From assembly GCA_947487165.1 (NCBI GenBank), contig CANKWX010000027.1, positions 1 to 46,067 of the forward strand: a DNA stretch of 46,067 bases, read 5' to 3'. The stretch comes from Burkholderiales bacterium. Its GTDB lineage: Bacteria; Pseudomonadota; Gammaproteobacteria; Burkholderiales; Burkholderiaceae_E. The notes beneath the pieces are model-generated. The model was not told the DNA's origin, made no database searches, and saw nothing but the letters and a program-made list of their open reading frames with translations. Positions within the stretch are counted from its first letter, which is position 1, and every line of letters starts with the position of its first letter. The translations under genes and the position numbers were made by a program. Shown here piece after piece: positions 36,850 through 46,067 of this stretch.

Positions 36850-37791
36850 TCAGTCTGGGTAAAACGAGGGCTCGCCCGGCGGGCGCGTCTTGAAACGCTT
36901 GTGCGACCAGAGGTACTGGGCCGGCGCTTCGCGCACACGGTCCTCGATGAAGGCATTCATGCGCCGGGTGGCCGCTTCGATGTCGTCGCCCGGGAAATCT
37001 TCCCAGGGAGGATAGAAGCGGCCCACATATCCGTTGGGGGTCATGTGAATCACAAAGGGCAGCACGACCGCGCCGGTCATGGCGGCCAGCCGGGCGGTGG
37101 CGGTCACGGTCGCTGCGGGCACGCCGAAAAAGGGCACAAAGATCGCATCGCGGGAGCCCAGATCGAGGTCGGGCAAATAATAGAAAGGCAGGCCCTCGCG
37201 GATCAGTCTGACCGCCGAGCGCACACCCTGCTGCCGCGACAGCACCACACCGTCGGAAAAACGCTTGCGGGCGGCCAGCATCACGGCATCGAGCACCGGA
37301 TTCTTCTGGCGCTGATACATGGCCACGAAGCCGGACTCCATCGACAGTCGCGTGCCGCCGGCATCGAGCCCGACAAAGTGCGGCGCGAGGATGATCATCG
37401 GACGGCCGAGGTATTCGCGGAAAATCGACTCATTGTCGATGCTCACCAGCTGCCGGATGCGTTCGGGCTCACCGTACCACATGATGAAGCGCTCGAGAAT
37501 GCTGCGGGTGAACCACTGGAAATGCTCGCGCCCCACCCTTGCGCACTCACGCTCGCTCCACTGGGGAAAGCACAGTCGCAGATTGATCAGCGTCACACGC
37601 CGCCTTGGTAAGGCCAGCCACCACACCAGCGTGCCCAGCCCACCACCCAGCGGGCGCAGCACGCGCAGGGGCAAGCGCGACAGCCCCCTCAGGGCGCGCA
37701 GCAGACCTTTCAAGAGCAGATGCCCTGGCGGTACCGGCGCATCCGGTCGAGGTGCCTCGGGGGGTGACACCCGGGCGGTCGGATCGCTCAT
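36850..37791 (-). CDS. Lipid A-type lysophospholipid acyltransferase (copy 1)
   Basis: A membrane-bound acyltransferase of the LpxL/LpxM (HtrB) family, 313 residues, which adds secondary fatty acyl chains to lipid A at the inner membrane. It has the N-terminal hydrophobic region, [16 protein letters not shown], the catalytic HX4D in [26 protein letters not shown] and [23 protein letters not shown] 37791 overlaps the upstream acyltransferase gene by four bases. Which chain each paralogue adds cannot be told. Confidence 0.9.
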   Translation of the reverse strand: MSDPTARVSPPEAPRPDAPVPPGHLLLKGLLRALRGLSRLPLRVLRPLGGGLGTLVWWLALPRRRVTLINLRLCFPQWSERECARVGREHFQWFTRSILERFIMWYGEPERIRQLVSIDNESIFREYLGRPMIILAPHFVGLDAGGTRLSMESGFVAMYQRQKNPVLDAVMLAARKRFSDGVVLSRQQGVRSAVRLIREGLPFYYLPDLDLGSRDAIFVPFFGVPAATVTATARLAAMTGAVVLPFVIHMTPNGYVGRFYPPWEDFPGDDIEAATRRMNAFIEDRVREAPAQYLWSHKRFKTRPPGEPSFYPD

Positions 37792-38636
37792 GACGGATCC
37801 CGATCTGGGGCTGCCGGCGGCGCCCCGGAGCGCGGCGCATCCTTGTAGCGGTTATATCCCCAGAAGTACTGGTCGGGCACGCGGCAGATCAGTGCCTCCA
37901 TGGCGCGATTGACCGCCTCGGGGCTCGGGTCGCCCTCCAGCGCCTCGAATCTCACCACCCAGCCCTCGCCCGGTGCCAGCCGCTCACCGTGGGCAATCAG
38001 GACCGGTGCGCCGGTCAGCCTGGCCAGACGCTGCGGCAGGGTCATGGTGTAGGCCGGACGGCCGAAAAACGGCGCCCAGACACCGTCACCTTCGCTGGGC
38101 ACCTGGTCGGGCAGGATGCCGATGCACTCGTGTCGGCGCAGCGCTCGCAAGAGGCCACGAACGCCGACTCCGCTGGCCGGCACCGGCGTCAGATCGGGCG
38201 CCTTTCGGCCGGTTTCGACCAGATGCCTGAACGCCTCGACGCGCGGCGGCTTGTAGAGCACCGTGATGGGCCCGGTGCGGGCCACGCCGCGTGCGGCCGC
38301 CTCGAACGAGCCGATATGCGGGGTCAGGATCACCACACCCCGGCCGCCCGCGCGGGCGGCGTCAAGCACCGATTGCCCCTCGATGCGGATCAGCGCCTCG
38401 ACCCGCGCAGGCTGCGCAAACCAGATGAACAGCGTCTCGGTCACGCCCCGGCCGGTCTGTTCGGCGGTGCGCCTGAGCCGGCCGGCATCGAGGAGGCCGG
38501 CAAGCTGAAGGTTCTCGCTCGACTTGCGCCGGAATCCCGACGACACGCTCAAGGCGATGCGCCCGACCGACGCGCCGACCGCCTGCAGCCAGCTCAACGG
38601 CAGGTGGGCAAGCATTCGGGTGATCCAGACCAGCAT
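37788..38636 (-). CDS. Lipid A-type lysophospholipid acyltransferase (copy 2)
   Basis: A second LpxL/HtrB-family protein, 282 residues, first gene of the minus-strand run to rlmI. The catalytic motif is HX4E in ILTPHIGSFEAAA, with VLYKPPRVEAF, CIGILPDQVPSEGDGVWAPF and the C-terminal DQYFWGYNRYK. The N-terminus has one hydrophobic stretch (LVWITRMLAHLPLSWLQAVG). Being divergent from metK, it shares the 228-base gap at 38637-38864. Confidence 0.9.
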   Translation of the reverse strand: MLVWITRMLAHLPLSWLQAVGASVGRIALSVSSGFRRKSSENLQLAGLLDAGRLRRTAEQTGRGVTETLFIWFAQPARVEALIRIEGQSVLDAARAGGRGVVILTPHIGSFEAAARGVARTGPITVLYKPPRVEAFRHLVETGRKAPDLTPVPASGVGVRGLLRALRRHECIGILPDQVPSEGDGVWAPFFGRPAYTMTLPQRLARLTGAPVLIAHGERLAPGEGWVVRFEALEGDPSPEAVNRAMEALICRVPDQYFWGYNRYKDAPRSGAPPAAPDRDPS

Positions 38637-38864
38637 CGTGTGATTTACGCCATAAACCGTGACCTGTTGCGCAGACGGCGCCCCGATCAGTCGGGCTATA
38701 CTTTTATGACCGCCGAGTTAATCCGGACAACTTGCAGGGCGGCTGACAAATTCTGCTAAAGCGTCGCTGCTTCTTCCGAAGATGGCTACGCCGAAAGGCC
38801 TCGTGTTCAGGACACCGTCCTGATCGCGGCTGCGTCCATTTCACCATCTGCGGGAGTGCTCATC
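38637..38864. other. Divergent intergenic region and metK leader
   Basis: This 228-base gap separates the acyltransferase gene and metK. It contains TATACT (38697-38702) as a possible plus-strand -10 without a clear -35, and a perfect hairpin TCAGGAC-ACC-GTCCTGA (38807-38823) 41 bases before the metK start. If the TATACT is used, metK has a leader of about 155 bases. I could not match it to SAM-I, SAM-II or SAH riboswitch consensus. Confidence 0.4.
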
Positions 38865-40031
<1,167 letters not shown>

Positions 40032-40107
40032 CCCCGGGCCTGAACCGGCGTCTGACATTTCTCACACCGGCCATCGGAATCACACAGCACGGTCATCGTG
40101 CTGTGGC

Positions 40108-40113
40108 TATAAT
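40108..40113 (+). promoter_or_regulatory. -10 element of the ahcY transcription unit
   Basis: A perfect TATAAT lies 7 bases before the SAH aptamer, which would place the transcription start at the aptamer's first base. The expected -35 position holds only CAGCAC, a poor match. Confidence 0.55.
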
Positions 40114-40120
40114 CCGGCCA

Positions 40121-40198
40121 GCTGAGGGGCGCTGCGACCTGTCAGGGCCTTCAACCGGCCCGCAAGACAGGCCAGGCTCAGCGATCACAACTGCGCTC
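40121..40198 (+). promoter_or_regulatory. SAH riboswitch
   Basis: The sequence matches the S-adenosylhomocysteine riboswitch class found before ahcY. P1 is GCTGAG (40121-40126) with CTCAGC (40177-40182). The conserved GAGGGGCGCTGCGACC joins into P2, CCTGTC (40138-40143) with GACAGG (40166-40171). GCCAGGCTCAG closes P1, and ACAACTGCGCTC supplies the 3' pseudoknot strand GCGCTC (40193-40198), which pairs with GGGCGC (40127-40132). In this class SAH binding raises expression. Position, promoter and downstream gene all agree. Confidence 0.9.
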
Positions 40199-40234
40199 GC
40201 AACCGACTCTGTCGATTGCGGGCGTTTTGTTTTT
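40194..40234 (+). terminator. Intrinsic terminator overlapping the SAH riboswitch
   Basis: CGCTCGCAACCGAC (40194-40207) pairs with GTCGATTGCGGGCG (40211-40224), with one wobble and one mismatch, and is followed by TTTTGTTTTT (40225-40234). Its first five bases are the 3' strand of the riboswitch pseudoknot. SAH-bound pseudoknot and terminator are therefore exclusive, which fits an ON switch by antitermination. Confidence 0.85.
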
Positions 40235-40290
40235 CCGGGCGGCCGATTCGGCATCGCCCCGGACAAGCACCGCGCTCACCCTTCAAACCT

Positions 40291-40315
40291 GCGCTGAGAT
40301 CAGCGCGCTTTTGTA
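40291..40315 (+). other. Second hairpin directly before ahcY
   Basis: GCGCTGAGATCAGCGC (40291-40306) is self-complementary except for its two-base centre and is followed by GCTTTTGTATT, then GGAG and ATG 40331. It could be a second, weaker terminator or a structure covering the ribosome-binding site. Confidence 0.45.
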
Positions 40316-40330
40316 TTGGAGCGATTCACG

Positions 40331-41735
<1,405 letters not shown>

Positions 41736-41752
<17 letters not shown>

Positions 41753-42548
41753 TGTCTTGAGCCGGGTCGACATCGAACTGGTCGCGCGCGGGCTTGCGCC
41801 CTCGCGCACCGCAGCGCAAAGGCTGATTGCCGACGGCGCGGTGTTTACCGCGCCAGGCAAACGCATCGAGCGGCCGGCGCAGCAGGTGGGCGAGCACGAC
41901 GAACTCTGGGTCGAAGCCTCGGACGAGACCCGTTTCGTGTCGCGTGCCGGCGCCAAACTCGCCCATGCGCTCGCGGCCACCGGCATCGACCCGCGAGGCA
42001 TGGTGGCACTCGATCTCGGCATGTCGACTGGCGGTTTTGCCGATTGTCTGCTGCAGGCGGGCGCCACCCGGGTGATCGGCATCGAGGTCGGGCATGACCA
42101 GCTCCACCCCCGCCTGCGGGCCGACTCGCGGGTGACTTGTCTTGAGCGCACCAATCTGCGCGATGTCACACCAACCCTGCTGTCCCAACAGATCGATCAC
42201 CTGCCGGCGCAAGGCTTTGCCCTGGCAGTCGCCGACCTCTCATTTATTTCGCTCACCAAAGTGATGCCCGCCATCGATGCCCTGCTCGCCCCCGGCGCCA
42301 CCGCCCTGCTGCTGATCAAGCCGCAGTTCGAGGCGGGGCCCAGTGCCATCGACCGGCGCGGCATCGTCGTCGACCCGCAAGCCCGCCAGCGTGCAGTCGA
42401 CGCCGTCGTCGCCTGCGCGCAGGCACTGCGCTGGTCGGTGATTCAGACCGTCGACAGCGCCCTGCCAGGCACCGACGGCAACCTCGAAACCTTTCTCCAC
42501 GCCAGCGCGCCGACACTGCGACCGCTGCCCGATGAGGCCCCTCCATGA
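41736..42548 (+). CDS. tlyA: TlyA-family rRNA 2'-O-methyltransferase
   Basis: An FtsJ-like methyltransferase with an N-terminal S4 RNA-binding domain, 270 residues. The S4 part (about 8-65) has [20 protein letters not shown]; the Rossmann part has [42 protein letters not shown] and LIKPQFEAG. TlyA proteins methylate rRNA cytidines in actinobacteria; substrate here is not proven. Its ATG lies 17 bases inside the ahcY 3' end, so it depends on ahcY translation and on the SAH switch. Confidence 0.9.
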
Positions 42549-43384
42549 ACCCTCGCTCGACCGACGTCAGTTTCGAATTTTTTCCGCCGAACACCCCCGA
42601 AGGCCTGCACAAGCTGCGTGACGCGCGTCGGCAGCTGGGCGAACTTAACCCGGGGTTTTTTAGCGTCACTTACGGCGCGGGCGGTGCAACCCGCGACAAG
42701 TCGCTTGGCGTGGTCGACGAGATCGCCGCCGAGGGGCACACGGTGGCGCCGCATCTGTCGTGCGTCGGCGCGACCCGCGACAGCATTGCCGAACTGCTCG
42801 ATCGCTGGCGCAACAGCGGTATCCGCAAGCTGGTGGCACTGCGCGGTGACCTGCCCTCGGGCATGGTCGATGCCGGTGAATTCCGCTATGCCAGTGATCT
42901 GGTTGCATTCGTGCGCAGCCACAGCGGTGACTGGTTTCATGTCGAAGTCGCCGCCTATCCCGAGGTCCATCCTCAGGCGAGTTCACCTCAAGCCGACCTG
43001 AACGCCTTCGTCGCCAAGGTCTCGGCCGGCGCCGATTCGGCAATCACGCAATACTTTTTTAACGGCGACGCCTATTTCCGCTTCGTCGATGCGGCCCATG
43101 CCGCCGGCGTGAGCGTGCCGATCGTTCCGGGCATCATGCCGATTACCAACTACACGCAACTCGCCCGGTTTTCGGATGCCTGCGGCGCAGAGATCCCCCG
43201 TTGGATGCGTCTGCGTCTGGCGGCCTTCGCCGACGACACCGCCTCGCTGCGGGCTTTCGGCCACGACGTGGTGAGCGCGCTGTGCGCCCGGCTGCTCGAC
43301 GGCGGCGCGCCCGGCATCCATTTCTACACGCTCAACCAGGCCGGGCCGAGTCGTGCCCTGTGGCAGTCCATCCGTACGGATTAG
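42545..43384 (+). CDS. metF: 5,10-methylenetetrahydrofolate reductase
   Basis: Flavoprotein that reduces methylene-THF to methyl-THF for methionine synthesis. The 279-residue barrel has SFEFFPPNTPEGLHKL, VTYGAGGATRDKS, HLSCVGATRDSI, VALRGDLPSG and VPIVPGIMPITNYTQLARFS. Its ATG overlaps the tlyA stop as ATGA. Together with metK and ahcY it covers much of the SAM/methyl cycle; methionine synthase is not in the window. Confidence 0.97.
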   Translation: MNPRSTDVSFEFFPPNTPEGLHKLRDARRQLGELNPGFFSVTYGAGGATRDKSLGVVDEIAAEGHTVAPHLSCVGATRDSIAELLDRWRNSGIRKLVALRGDLPSGMVDAGEFRYASDLVAFVRSHSGDWFHVEVAAYPEVHPQASSPQADLNAFVAKVSAGADSAITQYFFNGDAYFRFVDAAHAAGVSVPIVPGIMPITNYTQLARFSDACGAEIPRWMRLRLAAFADDTASLRAFGHDVVSALCARLLDGGAPGIHFYTLNQAGPSRALWQSIRTD

Positions 43385-43446
43385 ACGCAGACAAGACGGA
43401 ATTTGCCGTTGGCCCAGGCATTTTCGCCCGCCTGTCGGTTCGCCGC

Positions 43447-43579
43447 AAAATCCTATGACCACCTGGCGGGCACACAAAAGTAATAAGGGTTCGGCTGGTT
43501 AAGCTCGACACATCAGGAGCTTGGGCGCTAGCGGCACTGGACCCGTCCGCCATTTTGTCAAGTCAAGGAATACCCCAGC
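43447..43579 (+). repeat. Upstream region shared with the second HD-GYP gene (copy 1)
   Basis: AAATCCTATGACC (43448-43460), TTGGGCGCTAG near 43521-43531 and TCAAGGAA just before the GTG start recur in the same order before the second gene at 45444-45566 (AAATCCTCTGACC, TTGGGCTCGCTAG, TCAAGGAA), with different spacing. The preceding bases (TTGCCGTT) also recur. The 195-base gap 43385-43579 holds no gene. Confidence 0.6.
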
Positions 43580-45346
43580 GTGATCGCGAAAACAGCCAGT
43601 CGGAGGGACTCCGACAGTCCGAACGACCAGACTGTGGCCCCACGCCGCCTGCGGGTTGCCGTCGAAAATCTCCGACTGGGACTGTTCGTGGCAGAACTCG
43701 ATCGGCCCTGGCTTGACACGCCGTTTCTCCTGCAGGGTTTTCTGCTCGACAGCGACACTGATGTCGAGGCACTGCGCCAGTACTGCCGATATGTCTGGGT
43801 CGATCTCAAGTTCTCCGACGAAGCCGTCGCCGCCGAATGGCGCGCGGCCGGTTTCGGTGAGCCGGATCAGGACGCACCCTCGCAAGCCGCTTATGAAGAC
43901 GAACGAGACGTCAGAGAAGCGGAAAAGCTGAGCACCTCTTCAGAGGCGGTACCGATGCAATCGGGCTTTGCGCCGGCAGTCAACGACAACCAGGACGAGG
44001 CGAATGCGACCACCCTGGTTGGCCCGACGCCAATCGAGTCACGGAGCACCAGCAGGACGCGCAGCGCTCAGGCGCGCAACGACCCACCGGTCAGCGATGA
44101 GACACGGCTGCGTTTTCTCGAGTTCGTGCGAGCAATCGCAATCGACGAGCAGAAAAACGGACGGGCTTTCCTTGACCGGATCTCGATCTGGTTCAACGCC
44201 CAATTGAATCGAGACAAGGGCTCGACGCTGCGCCAAACGCCCTCGCACCTGAGCAAAGAACTGGAGTTGTACAGCATCCTGCCGGAAGGTGAGTCGCTGA
44301 CGATCTACCAGGACACCACCTCGGTTGAGGCCGAGTTGCCGCGGGCCAAAACGGCGTTTGTTCAAACCGAAACCGTCGCGCGGGACATCGCCAGGACCAT
44401 CGAGGCTGGCGCGCTCCCTGATGTTCCTGCGGTGACGGACTGCGTCAGCAACATCGTCGACAGCATGATCGCCAACCCTGACGCGGTGATGTTCATCGCC
44501 AAACTGCGCGATGAGGACATCAACACCTATCACCATGGCGTCAAGGTCTCGCTCTATCTGATCGCGCTCGGGCGACACCTGGGCATTCCCAAGGCACAGC
44601 TGACTGAACTCGGCCTGATCGGCATGCTGGCCGATGTCGGCAAGATCAAAGTGCCGCGCGCACTGCTGGCCAAGCCCGGCACACTGTCGCCAGCCGAGTT
44701 CAAACTGGTCAAGGACCATGTCGCGCTCGGGCTGGCAGCGCTCGAAGGCGCGGCAGGCCTCACGCCTGCCGTGCTGCAGGGCATCGCGCAGCATCACGAG
44801 CGACTCGACGGCAGCGGCTATCCGAACGGCCTCAAGAGCGAGCAGATCGGTGTCTACGGTCGCATGACCGCGATCGCCGACAGCTTCTCGGCCATGATCA
44901 CGCCGCGACCTTATGCCAATGCCGCTTCGGCGCAGGAAGCCCTGCTCAGTCTCTACGAGTGGGGTGGCACCTCGTTCAGTGCCCCCATTATCGAGCAGTT
45001 CGTGCAGGCCATCGGCGTGTTCCCGGTCGGCAGCCTGGTCGAACTCAGCAACGGCGAGTTGGCGGCGGTCGTGGCCCACAACCGCGTTCGACGGCTCGAG
45101 CCCAAGGTGCTCGTGCTGACCGCACCCGATAAATCGCCGTTGGCCAAACCGATCGAACGCGACCTCTTCGAGCTGGGCAAGTCCTCGCGCAATCGTCTGC
45201 GAATCACCAAGGGCGTGCGCATGAATGCATTCAATCTGATTGCTCGTGATCACTACCAGCTCGACAATTCTGCACTCGGTCGGGTCAGCGCCGAATCCGA
45301 TCGGCAAGACGCGTCATCCGCAGCAACAGTCACCCAAACACACTGA
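43580..45346 (+). CDS. DUF3391/HD-GYP protein with AD in place of HD
   Basis: A 588-residue protein with an N-terminal DUF3391 domain (about 22-90, RRLRVAVENLRLGLFVAELD), an acidic linker, and a C-terminal HD-GYP domain (about 290-470). HD-GYP enzymes hydrolyse cyclic di-GMP. The GYP part is canonical (QHHERLDGSGYP, 404-415), and His380 and Asp434 are kept. The HD pair itself reads LADVGK, so the metal-ligand His is Ala351 while Asp352 remains. Activity is therefore doubtful, and a sensor role is possible. GTG 43580 is the start, with AAGGA upstream. A close paralogue follows 220 bases after its stop. Confidence 0.88.
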   Translation: MIAKTASRRDSDSPNDQTVAPRRLRVAVENLRLGLFVAELDRPWLDTPFLLQGFLLDSDTDVEALRQYCRYVWVDLKFSDEAVAAEWRAAGFGEPDQDAPSQAAYEDERDVREAEKLSTSSEAVPMQSGFAPAVNDNQDEANATTLVGPTPIESRSTSRTRSAQARNDPPVSDETRLRFLEFVRAIAIDEQKNGRAFLDRISIWFNAQLNRDKGSTLRQTPSHLSKELELYSILPEGESLTIYQDTTSVEAELPRAKTAFVQTETVARDIARTIEAGALPDVPAVTDCVSNIVDSMIANPDAVMFIAKLRDEDINTYHHGVKVSLYLIALGRHLGIPKAQLTELGLIGMLADVGKIKVPRALLAKPGTLSPAEFKLVKDHVALGLAALEGAAGLTPAVLQGIAQHHERLDGSGYPNGLKSEQIGVYGRMTAIADSFSAMITPRPYANAASAQEALLSLYEWGGTSFSAPIIEQFVQAIGVFPVGSLVELSNGELAAVVAHNRVRRLEPKVLVLTAPDKSPLAKPIERDLFELGKSSRNRLRITKGVRMNAFNLIARDHYQLDNSALGRVSAESDRQDASSAATVTQTH

Positions 45347-45443
45347 CCCTCATGCGGGGGACACTCGAGCGCACACTGACGAAGACGCAACAACCCGGTT
45401 GCCGTTCAAGCCCACGTTGCCGCCCACCCGTCGGGTGGTCGCG

Positions 45444-45566
45444 AAATCCTCTGACCGTCCGGCAGTCATGCCTTAGCCCTGGGGGTTGGGCTCGCTAGTC
45501 TGGACAGCGTGCGGAACTGCCGGCACCGCCGCGGCAACGGTTTCATCGAGTCAAGGAAGACCCAGA
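45444..45566 (+). repeat. Upstream region shared with the first HD-GYP gene (copy 2)
   Basis: This is the counterpart of the region before 43580. It also holds a small dyad CCACCCGTCGGGTGG (45424-45438 region) not seen in copy 1. The 220-base gap 45347-45566 has no gene of its own. Confidence 0.6.
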
Positions 45567-46067
45567 GTGATCACGCAGACAGCTCAACAGAGCGAATCCG
45601 ACAGTTCGGTCGTGCAACTTGCGGCGAGCCGCAGGCTGCGGGTCGCTGTATCGGAGCTCGAGTTAGGGCTGTATGTGGCCGAACTCGACCGACCCTGGCT
45701 CGATACACCGTTCCTTCTGCAGGGTTTCCTGGCCGACAGCCAGATCGAGCTCGACACGCTGCGCAAGTTCTGCAGCTATGTCTATATCGACCTCGAGTTA
45801 TCCGACGCAGCGGTTGCTTCCAAATGGCGCGCTTCGAAAGCATCCCGGCGTGAACACGAGGAAGCGCTTCCCGCCGATGGGCCCGTCGCAAAGACCCCGC
45901 CCAGAAAGAGCGCAAGAGGTTCAAGCGTCACAGCGATCGACGCAGAGCTTGTGGACGACGGCGACCCGGACGGCGACCCGGACGATGCCGAGGCAAGCAC
46001 CGCCATCCGACCGACACCAATCGAAAACCGGCGCGCAGGCAGCAATCGCCGCTTTCGCGCCCGTACC
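45567..46067 (+). CDS. Second DUF3391-type protein, 5' part (paralogue of the preceding gene)
   Basis: From GTG 45567 the frame stays open to the window end (167 codons). Residues ASRRLRVAVSELELGLYVAE, then LDRPWLDTPFLLQGFLADS match the DUF3391 domain of the preceding gene almost block for block, and the start has the same TCAAGGAA upstream. An acidic linker (DDGDPDGDPDD) and IRPTPIENRRAG follow, where the first gene has VGPTPIESRS. An HD-GYP domain is expected beyond the edge but cannot be seen. Confidence 0.85.
   Translation, partial: MITQTAQQSESDSSVVQLAASRRLRVAVSELELGLYVAELDRPWLDTPFLLQGFLADSQIELDTLRKFCSYVYIDLELSDAAVASKWRASKASRREHEEALPADGPVAKTPPRKSARGSSVTAIDAELVDDGDPDGDPDDAEASTAIRPTPIENRRAGSNRRFRART

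Noticed and set aside
38637-38864. Known SAM riboswitch in the metK leader
   Set aside because: No match to the conserved cores of SAM-I, SAM-II or SAH classes could be seen.

Overview
The window is high-GC DNA from a betaproteobacterium, most likely of the order Burkholderiales. This rests on gene content and order: an aa3-type cytochrome oxidase cluster with the small proteins typical of that group (DUF2244, DUF2970, DUF2909 and a 40-residue assembly protein), the neighbourhoods rhodanese-grxC-secB-gpsA, argB-HAD phosphatase-slmA, hslVU, and dapF-DUF484-xerC, a DksA that keeps one of four zinc-finger cysteines, and an S-adenosylhomocysteine (SAH) riboswitch in front of ahcY. No rRNA, tRNA, CRISPR array, IS element or phage gene was seen. 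Almost everything is chromosomal housekeeping DNA, with a few accessory islands.

Layout. 1-1590: 3' end of an unidentified gene, SURF1 and a DUF2909 protein. 1628-5259: a three-gene sugar cassette (a glycosyltransferase with two GT14-like domains, an FdtA/QdtA-type ketoisomerase and an FdtB/QdtB-type aminotransferase) lying between SURF1/DUF2909 and the oxidase operon. 5391-10610: oxidase operon on the minus strand (DUF2244, CoxB with fused cytochrome c, CoxA, small assembly protein, CtaG, DUF2970, CoxC), with a good promoter at its head and a terminator-like hairpin at its end. 10712-16804: BioC-like methyltransferase, ComF, TrmL, nitroreductase, LOG-family hydrolase, GpsA, SecB, glutaredoxin and rhodanese. 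16855-19950: gpmA-ctpA-moeB. 19960-22312: argB-HAD-slmA, coupled by 4-base overlaps. 22462-23954: a CobS-like protein that has lost its catalytic aspartates, followed by an intact CobC-like phosphatase. 24062-25769: a broken lipoprotein gene and a SAM methyltransferase. 25891-27785: hslVU. 27805-32914: a double-STAS protein, a ZnuD-like TonB receptor, DksA and a CobW GTPase. 33061-38636: a minus-strand run of two lipid A-type acyltransferases, dapF, DUF484, xerC and rlmI. 38865-43384: SAM-cycle genes metK, ahcY, tlyA and metF. 43580-46067: two tandem DUF3391/HD-GYP genes, the second cut by the window edge.

How genes work together. The SAM block is the clearest regulatory unit. MetK makes SAM, methyltransferases release SAH, AhcY removes SAH, and MetF supplies methyl groups. 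An SAH riboswitch between metK and ahcY shares bases with an intrinsic terminator, which fits SAH switching ahcY-tlyA-metF on. Items most worth a second look are the double GT14 protein and its placement beside the oxidase genes, the CobS-like pseudoenzyme, the SAH riboswitch with overlapping terminator, and the tandem HD-GYP genes, whose complete member has Ala in place of the HD-motif histidine.
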